Below are positions 16,754-24,865 of a stretch of 64,000 nt of DNA, piece after piece. Source of the DNA: Halorussus ruber (GTDB taxonomy: Archaea > Halobacteriota > Halobacteria > Halobacteriales > Haladaptataceae); contig NZ_SBIT01000006.1 in assembly GCF_004765785.1 (NCBI RefSeq), forward strand, positions 248,001 through 312,000, given 5' to 3'. The notes below the pieces were generated by a model. The model was not told where the DNA came from. It saw nothing but the letters and a program-made list of their open reading frames with translations, and searched no databases. Numbering within the stretch: the first letter of the stretch is position 1; each line of letters starts with the position of its first letter. The translations under genes were made by a program, and so were the position numbers.

Positions 16754-17123
16754 GGAGTTTGCGGGTTTTTCTGGTGTCGTTTTTGGCGGATTGTGCTTCT
16801 GTCGGGGCTGAGTAGCGAGAGCAACGCGGATTCGGGGTCGAACTGCACCGCGACAGCAACGCGGACTATTCCCGAAGCCTAGGCGTCTCCGCCCCGCAAC
16901 CGCACCGCAACCTCCCCGCAACCGCCACAGCCCCGCAACCGCGGGCCTCACACCTCCCCAACCTCCTGCGGTCCTCGGGGTTCGCTTCGCTCACACCCTG
17001 CGGTCCTCGTCCCTCGCGCGCGTTGCTCGCGCGCGCCGGAAACCATTTTACTATATGTCGCTACCGGCGCGTGAAGAGTCCAGAGGGCCAACGACTTTGC
17101 CGTCAGCGGCCGTCGTCCCGCGT
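16754..17123. repeat. Low-complexity C-rich noncoding region with short repeats
   Basis: No gene is supported in these 370 bases. Three copies of CCCCGCAACCGC occur at 16892, 16914 and 16931. CCTGCGGTCCTCG occurs at 16965 and 16998, and GCAACGCGGA occurs twice near 16830-16865. An 8-bp stem CGCGCGCG with loop TTGCT closes the region at 17015-17035, about 90 bp before the enolase-like start. It reads as a haloarchaeal noncoding repeat cluster. Confidence 0.5.
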
Positions 17124-18155
17124 ATGAGTCTCTACGAGCGAGTCGCGGACCTCCCGCTGACCGTCGAGGGAGTCGAGTACGACCGCCGCGAGCGCGAGAC
17201 GGCCAAGTTCACCCGCGCGACCACCGTGGTCTCGCTGTCCGGCGCGGGCGAAGTCGGAAAGGGCGAGGACGTGACCTACGAGGCCGAACTCCACCCGATT
17301 CCCGACGCGTTCGACCTCGCTGGCGAGTACACCCTCGACTCGTTCGCGGCCGAAATCGCGGACCTCGACCTCTTCCCCGACGCCGAGGAGGACGACGTAG
17401 ACGACCACTTCCGCCACTACCGGCGCTGGGCGCTCGAAAGCGCGGCGCTCGACCTCGCGCTCCGGCAGGCCGACACGAATCTCGGCGCGGAACTCGGCCG
17501 CGAATACAGTCCTGTCCGGTTCGTCGCCAGTCCCGTCCTCGGGGACCCGCCGAGCGCCGACCCGATTCGAACGTGGCACGAGCGCAACCCGAACTTGGAG
17601 TTCAAACTCGACGCCGACGAGGACTGGTCGTCGGACCTGCTGGCGGACCTCGCCGACTCGGGCGTTCGCGTGGTCGATTTCAAGGCCCACTACGAGGACG
17701 CCGACGTCGCCGGGAGCGCGGACCCCGACCTCTACCGCGAGGTGGCCGCGGCCTTCCCCGACGCGATCTTGGAGGACCCGGCGTGGACCGACGACACTGC
17801 AGACGCGCTCGATTCCGCCCGGAGTCGCGTCTCGTGGGACTACCCGATAACCGGCGTCGAGAGCGTCCGGAACCTCCCTTTCGAACCGGACTGGCTGAAC
17901 ATCAAGCCCTCGCGGTTCGGGTCGGTCGAGGCCCTGCTCGACACCATCGACTACTGCGAGGAGCGCGACGTCTCGATGTACGGCGGCGGCCAGTTCGAAC
18001 TCGACGTGGGCCGCAGGCACCTCCACCTGCTGGCGTCGCTGTGCTACCCCGACTCGCCGAACGACGTGGCTCCCAGCGAGTACAACGACCCCAATCCGCC
18101 CGAGGACCTCCCGACCAGTCCGCTCGCCATCGGCGACGTTCGCGGGTTCAGATAA
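17124..18155 (+). CDS. Enolase-superfamily-like protein
   Basis: 343 residues from ATG 17124; the in-frame ORF reaches further back but that part looks noncoding. The order of segments matches the (beta/alpha)7-beta barrel of the mandelate racemase/muconate cycloisomerase group: LEFKLDADEDWSSDLLADL (candidate catalytic Lys), VVDFKAHYEDAD, AILEDPAWTDD (metal-ligand Glu region), VSWDYPITGVES, LNIKPSRFGSVEALLDTIDY, and MYGGGQFELDVGRRHLHLLA. The N-terminal capping domain is divergent. The predicted chemistry is proton abstraction from a carboxylate substrate; the substrate is unknown. It stands alone. Confidence 0.7.
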   Translation: MSLYERVADLPLTVEGVEYDRRERETAKFTRATTVVSLSGAGEVGKGEDVTYEAELHPIPDAFDLAGEYTLDSFAAEIADLDLFPDAEEDDVDDHFRHYRRWALESAALDLALRQADTNLGAELGREYSPVRFVASPVLGDPPSADPIRTWHERNPNLEFKLDADEDWSSDLLADLADSGVRVVDFKAHYEDADVAGSADPDLYREVAAAFPDAILEDPAWTDDTADALDSARSRVSWDYPITGVESVRNLPFEPDWLNIKPSRFGSVEALLDTIDYCEERDVSMYGGGQFELDVGRRHLHLLASLCYPDSPNDVAPSEYNDPNPPEDLPTSPLAIGDVRGFR

Positions 18156-18182
18156 GCGTGAAGAGCGTGGTACGAACTCGAC

Positions 18183-18782
18183 TCAGAAGCAAACGAGGAG
18201 AGTTCCGTCTTCGAGGGGGTCCGGCGTCTGCTTTCGAATCGACCCCTCGATGTTGCCGCGATACTCCGTTGCGGTCCGAACCAGACCGGTCCCGTCAATC
18301 GCGTACACGGCCGCTTCGCCAGCGGGTTCCGTCATCACGACCCCATCTCCGCTTACGGCCTCGAAGTGAACAGCGAAGTCGAGTCGGACAGTCGTAATCT
18401 CGTCGTGGAAGTCGAGCAACTCGGTTTTCTCTACCATCACCTCGAAATCCACGACGCTATCGCCGCGTCTGGCGACGAATTCGTTCCGCTGATACGCTCT
18501 TTCGTGTTCTTCGACGAACGTGCGGACAGTATCGTCGTCGAACGACGACGGCGAGGCGGGATACTCGGTCGAGCCGACGCTCTCGTAGACGGTCGTCTCG
18601 CCGCGTTCTTCTATTTCGTGTTCGACACCTTCGGCAACGTCGGGCGTAGGTCGGTAGGCCTCCGCACAGTCGAATCGGTCGGAGATGGGAGGCTCTTCCC
18701 CACCCGCTTCGCCACCGATGCAACCGCTGAACGAGAGCGAGACGAGAGAACCGACCCCGGACAAGAGTGTGCGACGGTTCAC
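18183..18782 (-). CDS. Haloarchaeal lipoprotein, function unknown
   Basis: 199 residues. MNRRTLLSGVGSLVSLSFSGC is a Tat-type signal ending in the lipobox FSGC (lipidated Cys21). The mature part is acidic, with SFDDDTVRTFVEEHERAYQRNEFV, a pattern I have seen in haloarchaeal secreted lipoproteins of unknown function. A later segment, TTVRLDFAVHFEA, looks like beta strands. It probably sits on the outer face of the membrane. It converges with the enolase-like gene and lies just upstream (on its strand) of nothing obvious. Confidence 0.75.
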   Translation of the reverse strand: MNRRTLLSGVGSLVSLSFSGCIGGEAGGEEPPISDRFDCAEAYRPTPDVAEGVEHEIEERGETTVYESVGSTEYPASPSSFDDDTVRTFVEEHERAYQRNEFVARRGDSVVDFEVMVEKTELLDFHDEITTVRLDFAVHFEAVSGDGVVMTEPAGEAAVYAIDGTGLVRTATEYRGNIEGSIRKQTPDPLEDGTLLVCF

Positions 18783-18880
18783 ATTTTCACACTATCCGAG
18801 GTGTCGATAAATGCTTTCTCCGAAGTACAACCGGCCATCCCGATTTCGGGCAGGACTTCGGATACGTAAGCCGAGTGCTG

Positions 18881-20437
18881 TTACGCCGTCGAAATCTCGA
18901 AGCGCGCGCCGCCCGACTCGCTCTCGGTCGCCGAAATCGTCCACCCGTGGGCGTCCACGATGCTACTCACGATGGAGAGGCCGAGTCCCGACCCGTCCTC
19001 GGTGGTGGTGTGGCCGTGTTCGAAGATTTTGTCGCGCTCGGCCTCCGGAATCCCCGGCCCGTCGTCTTCGACGTAGAACCCGTCCCTGTTGGCTCGGTGG
19101 GTCGGCGGCGCGTCGCTGGCGTCCACGTCGTCGCCGAGCGTCCCGACGCGAATCGTCACGTTCTCGCCGGGTTCGACGGTGTCGCCGTCTTCCGGCGAAC
19201 TGCTCGTGGAACCGTGTTCCACGGCGTTGCGAAACAGGTTCTCGAACAACTCCTGCAGGCGGCCGTCGTCGGCCTCGACCTCGCCCAAATCGTCGCCCAC
19301 GTCGAGGGTGGCCTGCCCGGTCGAGACGGTAGACCACGCGCGGCGGACCACGTTTCGGAGGTTCACGGGTTCGGTGTCGCTCACGTCTTGGCCCTGCCGG
19401 GCGAGTTTGAGCAGGTCGTCGATGAGCGACTCCATCCGGTCGAGCGCCGCGCCGGTCTTCTCGAAGTGGCGGTCCTCGCCGGTCTCGTGGGCGAGTTCGA
19501 GGTGGCCCTGCGCGACGTTGAGCGGGTTGCGCAGGTCGTGGCTGACCACGCTGGCGAACTCCTTCAGGCGCTCGTTCTGGCGCTCTACCTTCTGCTTTCG
19601 CTTCCGGCGCTCGGTCACGTCGCGGGCCGACCCGAGGTGGGCGTCCTCGCCGTCGTAGGAGATGACCTGCACGCTGAGTTCGACGTAGCGAACCTCTCCG
19701 TCTCGGGTCCGGATGCGCAACTCGTAGTGGGGCGTGTCCTCGGTCTCCTTGCTTCTCGCAATTCGCTCGACGCGCTCGCGGTCGTCCTCGTGAACCACGT
19801 CCCAGACCGACATCCCGAGGAGTTCCTCCCGACTGTAGCCCGTGAGTTCTGCGACGCGGTCGTTGACGAACAAAAACTCCTCGTCGCCGTGAATGAAGAT
19901 GGCGTCGTGGCTCCCCTCCACCAATGTCCGGTACTTCTCCTCGCTCTCGCGGAGCGCCGACTGGGAGTCGATGCGGGAGATGACCTCGGTGACGTGGCTC
20001 ATCAGCAGTTCCGCGAGTTCGAGGTCGTCCTCGTCGAAGGCCTGGGGTTCGCGCGACCCGGCCTGAAAGACGCCGTAGTCGCTCAGGGGCACGCTCAGAA
20101 TCGAGCGATACTCCATGTTCACCGGTTCGGCCTCGCTCATCGTCCGCACGTCCGGAATGACGAACGACTCGCCCTTCTGGAAGGTCCGGCCCGCCAGTCC
20201 CTTGTCGGCTTCGAGGGCGTCGTAGCCGTCGTTGGGCATCTCGGTCGAGGTGGCCTTCGGGACGAGATAGCCGTCCTCCTCGACGTCGATGCCGCAGATG
20301 TCGAACTCCAGAATCCCCTCTGCGGCGTCCACGCCGAGGCGGTAGACCTCGTCTTTGGTGTGGCAGGCCTCCATCTCGGAGGCGATTTCGTGTAGCTCTT
20401 CTATCTTCCGCTTCTCTTCGCGTAACTGTTCACTCAT
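18881..20437 (-). CDS. GAF-PAS sensor histidine kinase, soluble
   Basis: 518 residues from the ATG at 20437. Order: a short coiled N-terminus (EQLREEKRKIEELHEIASEM), GAF (about 30-165: FDICGIDVEEDGYLVPKAT), PAS/PAC (about 175-300: RTLVEGSHDAIFIHG, YSREELLGMSVWDVV), HisKA with phospho-acceptor His in SVVSHDLRNPLNVAQ, then HATPase_c with N box ENLFRNAVEHG, G1 VEDDGPGIPEAE and G2 GSGLGLSIV. No membrane helices, so it senses a cytoplasmic signal. This is the standard haloarchaeal architecture. No partner response regulator is adjacent; it is an orphan kinase. Confidence 0.92.
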   Translation of the reverse strand: MSEQLREEKRKIEELHEIASEMEACHTKDEVYRLGVDAAEGILEFDICGIDVEEDGYLVPKATSTEMPNDGYDALEADKGLAGRTFQKGESFVIPDVRTMSEAEPVNMEYRSILSVPLSDYGVFQAGSREPQAFDEDDLELAELLMSHVTEVISRIDSQSALRESEEKYRTLVEGSHDAIFIHGDEEFLFVNDRVAELTGYSREELLGMSVWDVVHEDDRERVERIARSKETEDTPHYELRIRTRDGEVRYVELSVQVISYDGEDAHLGSARDVTERRKRKQKVERQNERLKEFASVVSHDLRNPLNVAQGHLELAHETGEDRHFEKTGAALDRMESLIDDLLKLARQGQDVSDTEPVNLRNVVRRAWSTVSTGQATLDVGDDLGEVEADDGRLQELFENLFRNAVEHGSTSSSPEDGDTVEPGENVTIRVGTLGDDVDASDAPPTHRANRDGFYVEDDGPGIPEAERDKIFEHGHTTTEDGSGLGLSIVSSIVDAHGWTISATESESGGARFEISTA

Positions 20438-20827
20438 GCTCGTGTTCGGTCCTGTCTCCGACGCCGTTCGCGCCCACCGCCGACGGGTCGTCGGGACGAC
20501 CGGAATTCCCGGCGCGGTCCGCTCGGGTTTCGTTCGATTGGTCGTCGATTCCGGTAGAAATATTTTTCCCAACGACCGCGGACGAAACCCGGACGGTCGT
20601 CGTGGGGCACACCGGTCGCTCGCCGTCGCCAGCCGCGGGTTTCGCGCGGGCCGTGTTCCGACGCAGCCCCGCGAAGGCTAGCAAATTTGACTGATTCGAC
20701 CGGTTAATCCAATCCATACTACTGGCTATGGGTCGGGTATCGCGCTCCCGGTTTAAAAAGCGATGGCATTTGGTGTCAACCTTTAATAGTCATGCTCCGT
20801 CGGTGAGGGTTCCGGACCTCCCCCGAC
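20438..20827. other. Intergenic region, no gene seen
   Basis: These 390 bases lie upstream of the histidine kinase (start 20437) and downstream of the macrodomain gene's stop. They should contain the kinase promoter. GGTTTAAAAAGCG near 20750 and CCTTTAATAG near 20780 are the only A/T-rich spots. I see no supported ORF or repeat. Confidence 0.4.
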
Positions 20828-21337
20828 TCACGCGCCCGTCACGTCGTCGGCCACCGTCCGAATCGTCTCGTACTCGTCGTCGGCGTAGGCGATGACGCGA
20901 ACGTCTTCGAGCGACTGCGGTTCGAACGCGGCTATCTCCTCGCAGATAATTCGCGCGCCCTCTCGGAGGTCGAACCCCGCCACGCCGCAACCGAGCGCGG
21001 GAATCACCAGCGAGTTCGCGCCCCGGTCGTCCGCGACTTCGAGGCTGTTGCGGGTCGCGTCGCGGATGCTCTGTTCGGTCGCGTTTCCGTCTCCGTAGTG
21101 GGGCATGGCCGCGGCGTGGACGACGAACTCGGCGTCGAGGTCGTAGGCGTCGGTGACCGCAACCTCGCCGAGGTCCACCGGGCCTTTCGCGGTGGCTTCG
21201 TCGTTGATTCGCGCGCCCGCTTTCCGCCGGAGCGCCCCGGCCACGCCGCTTCCCATCTGGAGGCTGGTGCCCGCCGCGTTGACGAGGGCGTCGGCCTCCT
21301 GTCGTGCGATGTCGCCCCGAACGACGGTGAACTCCAT
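20828..21337 (-). CDS. Macrodomain protein (ADP-ribose binding/hydrolase)
   Basis: 169 residues starting MEFTVVRGDIARQEADALVN (ATG 21337). Hallmarks: NAAGTSLQMGSGVAGALRRKAG (the NAAN..GGGVAGAI-type loop), VHAAAMPHYGDGNATE, and NSLVIPALGCGVAGFDLREGA, which contacts the distal ribose and diphosphate. This puts it in the O-acetyl-ADP-ribose deacetylase / ADP-ribosyl hydrolase macrodomain family. It removes or binds ADP-ribose marks. It is followed 49 bp upstream on the same strand by a 61-residue conserved protein and may be co-transcribed with it. Confidence 0.9.
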   Translation of the reverse strand: MEFTVVRGDIARQEADALVNAAGTSLQMGSGVAGALRRKAGARINDEATAKGPVDLGEVAVTDAYDLDAEFVVHAAAMPHYGDGNATEQSIRDATRNSLEVADDRGANSLVIPALGCGVAGFDLREGARIICEEIAAFEPQSLEDVRVIAYADDEYETIRTVADDVTGA

Positions 21338-21386
21338 ATCTGGGGCCACACCGCCCGAGGCCAAGGATGTGACGGTCGATAGCTTC

Positions 21387-21572
21387 CTATCGACGGCGCA
21401 GTCGGTGCCAGACCGCCGCCAGCAGGGACTCGCCGCCGTCGCCGCGACTCAGCCGCACGTCGTCGGTGTACTGGGTTTCGGGCGTCAGGTCCTCGGGCGA
21501 GCGGGCGTAGGGTGGCGTCTCGCAGAAGCTCTCGATGCGCTCCTTGTCGTCGTCCGTGATTCCGGAACTCAT
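21387..21572 (-). CDS. Small acidic conserved haloarchaeal protein
   Basis: 61 residues, MSSGITDDDKERIESFCETPPYARSPEDLTPE at the start in outline (acidic N-terminus, one Cys) and a basic tail AVWHRLRRR. I chose ATG 21572 because the upstream extension is basic and noncoding in character. I believe this small family recurs in haloarchaea but I cannot name it. It lies upstream of the macrodomain gene on the same strand and may share its transcript. Confidence 0.6.
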   Translation of the reverse strand: MSSGITDDDKERIESFCETPPYARSPEDLTPETQYTDDVRLSRGDGGESLLAAVWHRLRRR

Positions 21573-22014
21573 TGGACGATACCAGAGCGTAGAGGATATT
21601 AGACACGGACGACGCTTGCCCATAGTCCGACCCAATTAACCGGAATTTAGGCCGGTAACGGAACGTGGGAAATAGTTAGCGACCCGATCTGTCTCCGCGC
21701 TGGACTGCGAGTGTGGCTTACGTGTCGCTCTCCAGACTGGTTTTCGCCCGGTCTCGAACCGCTCGCGCCGCGGATTTCACGGCGGTAATCGGTCGATTCG
21801 TCTCGGGTTCGGAACGTTCGAAGCGCGCCCGGTCCGGCGGGCCGGGCGCGCCAAGCCCTGTCACGGCCACACGGAGCGAAATCGTCGAGTGAAAGGCTTC
21901 GGGAGTACCGAGTGAAAGACTTCGGGAATCCGGTCTGGTGCTCGTCGTCGTTCGGCCCCCGATTCGCCCCGCCACTCCGCCCACGATTATGGTCCCGGCC
22001 GCCCAACGAGGCGT
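21573..22014. other. Intergenic region with a 23-bp tandem duplication
   Basis: These 442 bases separate divergent genes. A near-identical pair, CGAGTGAAAGGCTTCGGGA (21886-21904) and CGAGTGAAAGACTTCGGGA (21909-21927), repeats with a 23-bp period about 90-130 bp before deoA. That could be tandem operator half-sites. The 21843-21853 segment GGGCGCGCC is strongly GC-rich. No ORF is supported. Confidence 0.45.
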
Positions 22015-23493
22015 ATGGAACTCGTCGCAAGCGAAATCGACATCGGGACTCACCTGCCGACGGTCCTGCTCAACGGCGGGGACGCCGAGGAGTTAGGCGT
22101 CCATCCCCTCGACCGCGTCCAGATTACCACCGACGGGACGACGGTCATCGGAATCGTGGAGGTCACCGAGGAGTTGGTCGCGCCGGGCACGCTCGGGGTC
22201 ACGCGCCGACTCGGCCACGTCGAGGGACCGGTCGATGTCACCGCCGCGCCCAAACCCCGGTCGGTCCGCTACGTCCGGAAGAAACTCGACGACCGCGAAC
22301 TGGAGGCCGACGAGATTCGGGCCATCGTCCGCGACATCGAGGCCGACCGGCTCAACGACGTGGAACTGTCGGCCTACGTCTCGGGCATCTACTCGAACGG
22401 CATGTCCGACGCCGAGACCACCCACCTGACCGAGGCGATGGCCGAAGTCGGCGAGCGCCTCTCGTGGCCCGACGAGGTCGTCGCCGACAAACACTCCATC
22501 GGCGGCGTGGCGGGCAACCGCGTCTCGCCGATTCTGGTGCCAATCATTGCCGCCGCGGGCGTCAAAATCCCCAAGACCTCCTCGCGGGCCGTGACCTCGC
22601 CCGCCGGGACCGCCGACACGATGGCGGTGTTCTGCGACGTGGAGTTCTCCATCCCCGAACTCCGCGACATCGTCGAGGAGACCAACGGCTGTCTGGTCTG
22701 GGGCGGTTCGGTGGACCTCTCGCCCGTGGACGACAAGATAATCCGCGCCGAAAACCCCCTCTCGCTCGACCCGACCGGGCAGCTCATCGCCTCGGTCCTC
22801 TCGAAGAAGTACAGCGCGGGTTCGACCCACGTCATCATCGACGTGCCCTACGGCGAGGGCGCGAAGGTGGACGGCCACAGCGAGGCCCGCGAACTCGGCG
22901 ACGACTTCGAGCGCGTCGGCGACCACCTCGGCGTCCGGGTCGCGCCCGCCGTCTCGCCCGGCCACGAACCCATCGGTCGGGGCATCGGCCCGGTCCTCGA
23001 AGCGCGCGACGTGCTGGCGGTCCTCGGCGGCGACGGTCCCGAGGACCTGCGACTCAAGAGCGAGCGCCTCGCCTACTTGCTCCTCGACGCCTGCGGCGTG
23101 GACGCCGACGCCGGGGAACTCCTCGACTCGGGCCGCGCCGAGGAGAAGTTCCGCGAAATCGTGGCCGCCCAAGGCGGCGACCCCGACGTGACTGCCGGGG
23201 ACCTCACACCGGCCGAGGAGCGCGCCGCCGTCACCGCCGACCGCGCGGGCGTCGTCACCCACATCGACAACCGCATCGTGAGCGAACTGGGTCGCCGAGC
23301 GGGCGCGCCCAAGGACCCCGGCGCGGGCCTCACTCTCGCCCGCCACGTCGGCGACGAAGTCGCCACCGGCGACGAGTTGTTCACCGTCTACGCCGAGACC
23401 ACGGGCAAACTGGACGACGCGCTCGCCCTCGCCGACCGCGCAGAACCGGTCCGCGTCAGAAGCCGCGAAGAAGCGATGGTCGAGCGAATCTGA
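22015..23493 (+). CDS. deoA: AMP phosphorylase (archaeal thymidine-phosphorylase family)
   Basis: 492 residues, the size of archaeal AMP phosphorylases, which carry an N-terminal extension of about 80 residues over bacterial DeoA. Core motifs: LNDVELSAYVSGIYSNGMS, ADKHSIGGVAGNRVSPILVP (phosphate-binding region), TSSRAVTSPAGTADTMAVF (the conserved family loop), and a C-terminal AGVVTHIDNRIVSELGRRAG domain. It converts AMP and phosphate to adenine and ribose-1,5-bisphosphate. In haloarchaea this feeds the pentose bisphosphate pathway through R15P isomerase and, where present, form III RuBisCO. Neither partner is in this window. Confidence 0.92.
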   Translation: MELVASEIDIGTHLPTVLLNGGDAEELGVHPLDRVQITTDGTTVIGIVEVTEELVAPGTLGVTRRLGHVEGPVDVTAAPKPRSVRYVRKKLDDRELEADEIRAIVRDIEADRLNDVELSAYVSGIYSNGMSDAETTHLTEAMAEVGERLSWPDEVVADKHSIGGVAGNRVSPILVPIIAAAGVKIPKTSSRAVTSPAGTADTMAVFCDVEFSIPELRDIVEETNGCLVWGGSVDLSPVDDKIIRAENPLSLDPTGQLIASVLSKKYSAGSTHVIIDVPYGEGAKVDGHSEARELGDDFERVGDHLGVRVAPAVSPGHEPIGRGIGPVLEARDVLAVLGGDGPEDLRLKSERLAYLLLDACGVDADAGELLDSGRAEEKFREIVAAQGGDPDVTAGDLTPAEERAAVTADRAGVVTHIDNRIVSELGRRAGAPKDPGAGLTLARHVGDEVATGDELFTVYAETTGKLDDALALADRAEPVRVRSREEAMVERI

Positions 23494-23520
23494 CTCCCAG
23501 AATCGGGTCCGCCGACTCGA

Positions 23521-23691
23521 CTACCAGACCATCTGGCCGTCGTCGGTGATGTTGCCGACGTACAGCAGGTGTGCGAACGGGACGAACGCCATGAACTCGC
23601 CCTCCTCGTCGTAGAGTTCCACGCCGCTCTCGCCGACCTCGTAGTCCTCGCACTCGATCTGCTCGCCGTCGGAGATTTGCGCTTTGAACAT
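23521..23691 (-). CDS. 56-residue conserved haloarchaeal protein
   Basis: MFKAQISDGEQIECEDYEVG then GVELYDEEGEFMAFVPFAHL and YVGNITDDGQMVW at the end. It reads as a compact antiparallel beta protein with no signal or membrane span. ATG is at 23691, stop at 23521. I recognise the pattern as a short conserved haloarchaeal protein but not its role. It converges with deoA, with 27 bp between stops. Confidence 0.65.
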   Translation of the reverse strand: MFKAQISDGEQIECEDYEVGESGVELYDEEGEFMAFVPFAHLLYVGNITDDGQMVW

Positions 23692-24162
23692 CCGTGCGAG
23701 ATTCCCAACGCCTACCGGCAAATGGTTGTCGGCGCTCTCGGTGGGTGTTTTCGGACACGGAAATTGCCGGGAAGAGCCGAGAGGACAGCAACGTCCTCGA
23801 AAGCCCTCTCGCGGTTCGCCGCTGTCGGTCCTTCGGCCCGACGAGCCGTGACTCACTTCGTTCGTCACGCCGCCGGAAGACATTCCTCCTCGCTTCGCTG
23901 TCTCCGAAAACAGGGATTTCCGGGATGGCGAAAATCGAAGGCCGGAGGCCGAACTGCCGTTACGGCCCGAACCCCCGTTCGTAGCAAGTAGTATTGTGAA
24001 TATCATGAAATACTGTGGGGTTCGGGTGCGGAATCTCCTCGCGCTGTCTGGCTTCGATTCACCGCCGGATTGGATTTTATTTGGACTCGAATCGGCCCCG
24101 ACTCGGTCTCGCCCCGATAGAGCGACCGAACAATATTGTGCTTTCAGAACATACGACCTCAC
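23692..24162. other. Intergenic region with dispersed-repeat copy 2
   Basis: 471 bases with no credible gene. It contains copy 2 of the 37-bp dispersed repeat (23783-23819, inverted relative to copy 1). A separated inverted pair TGTTTTCGGA (23746-23755) and TCCGAAAACA (23903-23912) flanks that copy. The DUF1684 promoter should lie near 24100-24160; AACAATATTGTGC at 24129 is the A/T-rich candidate. Confidence 0.45.
23783..23819 (-). repeat. 37-bp dispersed repeat, copy 2
   Basis: The reverse complement of these bases matches 8756-8792 with a single A/C difference. It lies inside a 157-bp segment bounded by the inverted pair at 23746-23755 and 23903-23912, which may mean it is part of a small nonautonomous element. 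Confidence 0.6.
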
Positions 24163-24744
24163 ATGAGCACCGACTGGCGAGCGGCCGTCCGACGACAGCG
24201 CGAGGAGAAAGACGAGTACTTCGGCGAGCATCCGCGCTCGCCGATTCCGGACGACGAGCGCGACGAGTTCGAGGGCCTGAACTACTACCCCATCGACGAG
24301 GACTACCGGTTCCTCCTCCCGCTGCACGAACACAGCGACAAGGAAGCCGTCACCGTCTCGACCAGCACCGAGGGCGAGCAGGAGTACGTCCGCTGGGGCG
24401 AGTTCCGATTCGAGGTCGATGGCGAGGAGGTGACCCTGCAAGCCTACAAGTCCGACCCCGACGAGGACCGCCTCTGGGTTCCCTTCCGCGACGAGACCAG
24501 CGGCGAGGAGACGTACGGCGCGGGCCGGTACCTCGACCTCGAACCCGAACACCACCGCATCGACCGGGGGGAAACCGACGATGTCGAGGGCGACAATGTC
24601 GAGGCCGACGACGAGTGGGTGCTGGACTTCAACGCGGCGTACAACCCGACCTGCGCGTACTCCGACCGATACGAGTGTCCGCTCCCGCCGATGGAGAACT
24701 GGCTCGACGTGCCCATCGAAGCGGGCGAGAAGTCGTATCACTAA
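24163..24744 (+). CDS. DUF1684 family protein
   Basis: 193 residues, start MSTDWRAAVRRQREEKDEYF. The family signature is present: KDEYFGEHPRSPIP near the start, LNYYPIDEDYRFLLPL, a beta-rich middle ending in LWVPFRDETSGEETYGAGRYL, and DFNAAYNPTCAYSDRYECPLPP with its conserved Asn and Cys residues. DUF1684 proteins occur widely in bacteria and archaea and have no proven function. A GETDDVEGDNVEADDE insert before the last motif is probably an acidic halophilic loop. It stands alone. Confidence 0.88.
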   Translation: MSTDWRAAVRRQREEKDEYFGEHPRSPIPDDERDEFEGLNYYPIDEDYRFLLPLHEHSDKEAVTVSTSTEGEQEYVRWGEFRFEVDGEEVTLQAYKSDPDEDRLWVPFRDETSGEETYGAGRYLDLEPEHHRIDRGETDDVEGDNVEADDEWVLDFNAAYNPTCAYSDRYECPLPPMENWLDVPIEAGEKSYH

Positions 24745-24865
24745 GCGCTGCGTCCGCCGGATTTCGGCGATTCCGCCGATGCCGACGGAGAGAAGAGGAA
24801 CAAAACTATTCGCTTAGAAATTGTATTTCAGCTCTGAATGGCGAATTTTATCTCCTAGCGGTTAC

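Noticed and set aside
18767-20395. 542-codon open frame on the plus strand opposite the histidine kinase
   Set aside because: It is antisense to a clear GAF-PAS-HisKA kinase, is unusually rich in Arg, Val and Ala, and has no family features. GC-rich haloarchaeal genes commonly leave long open antisense frames.
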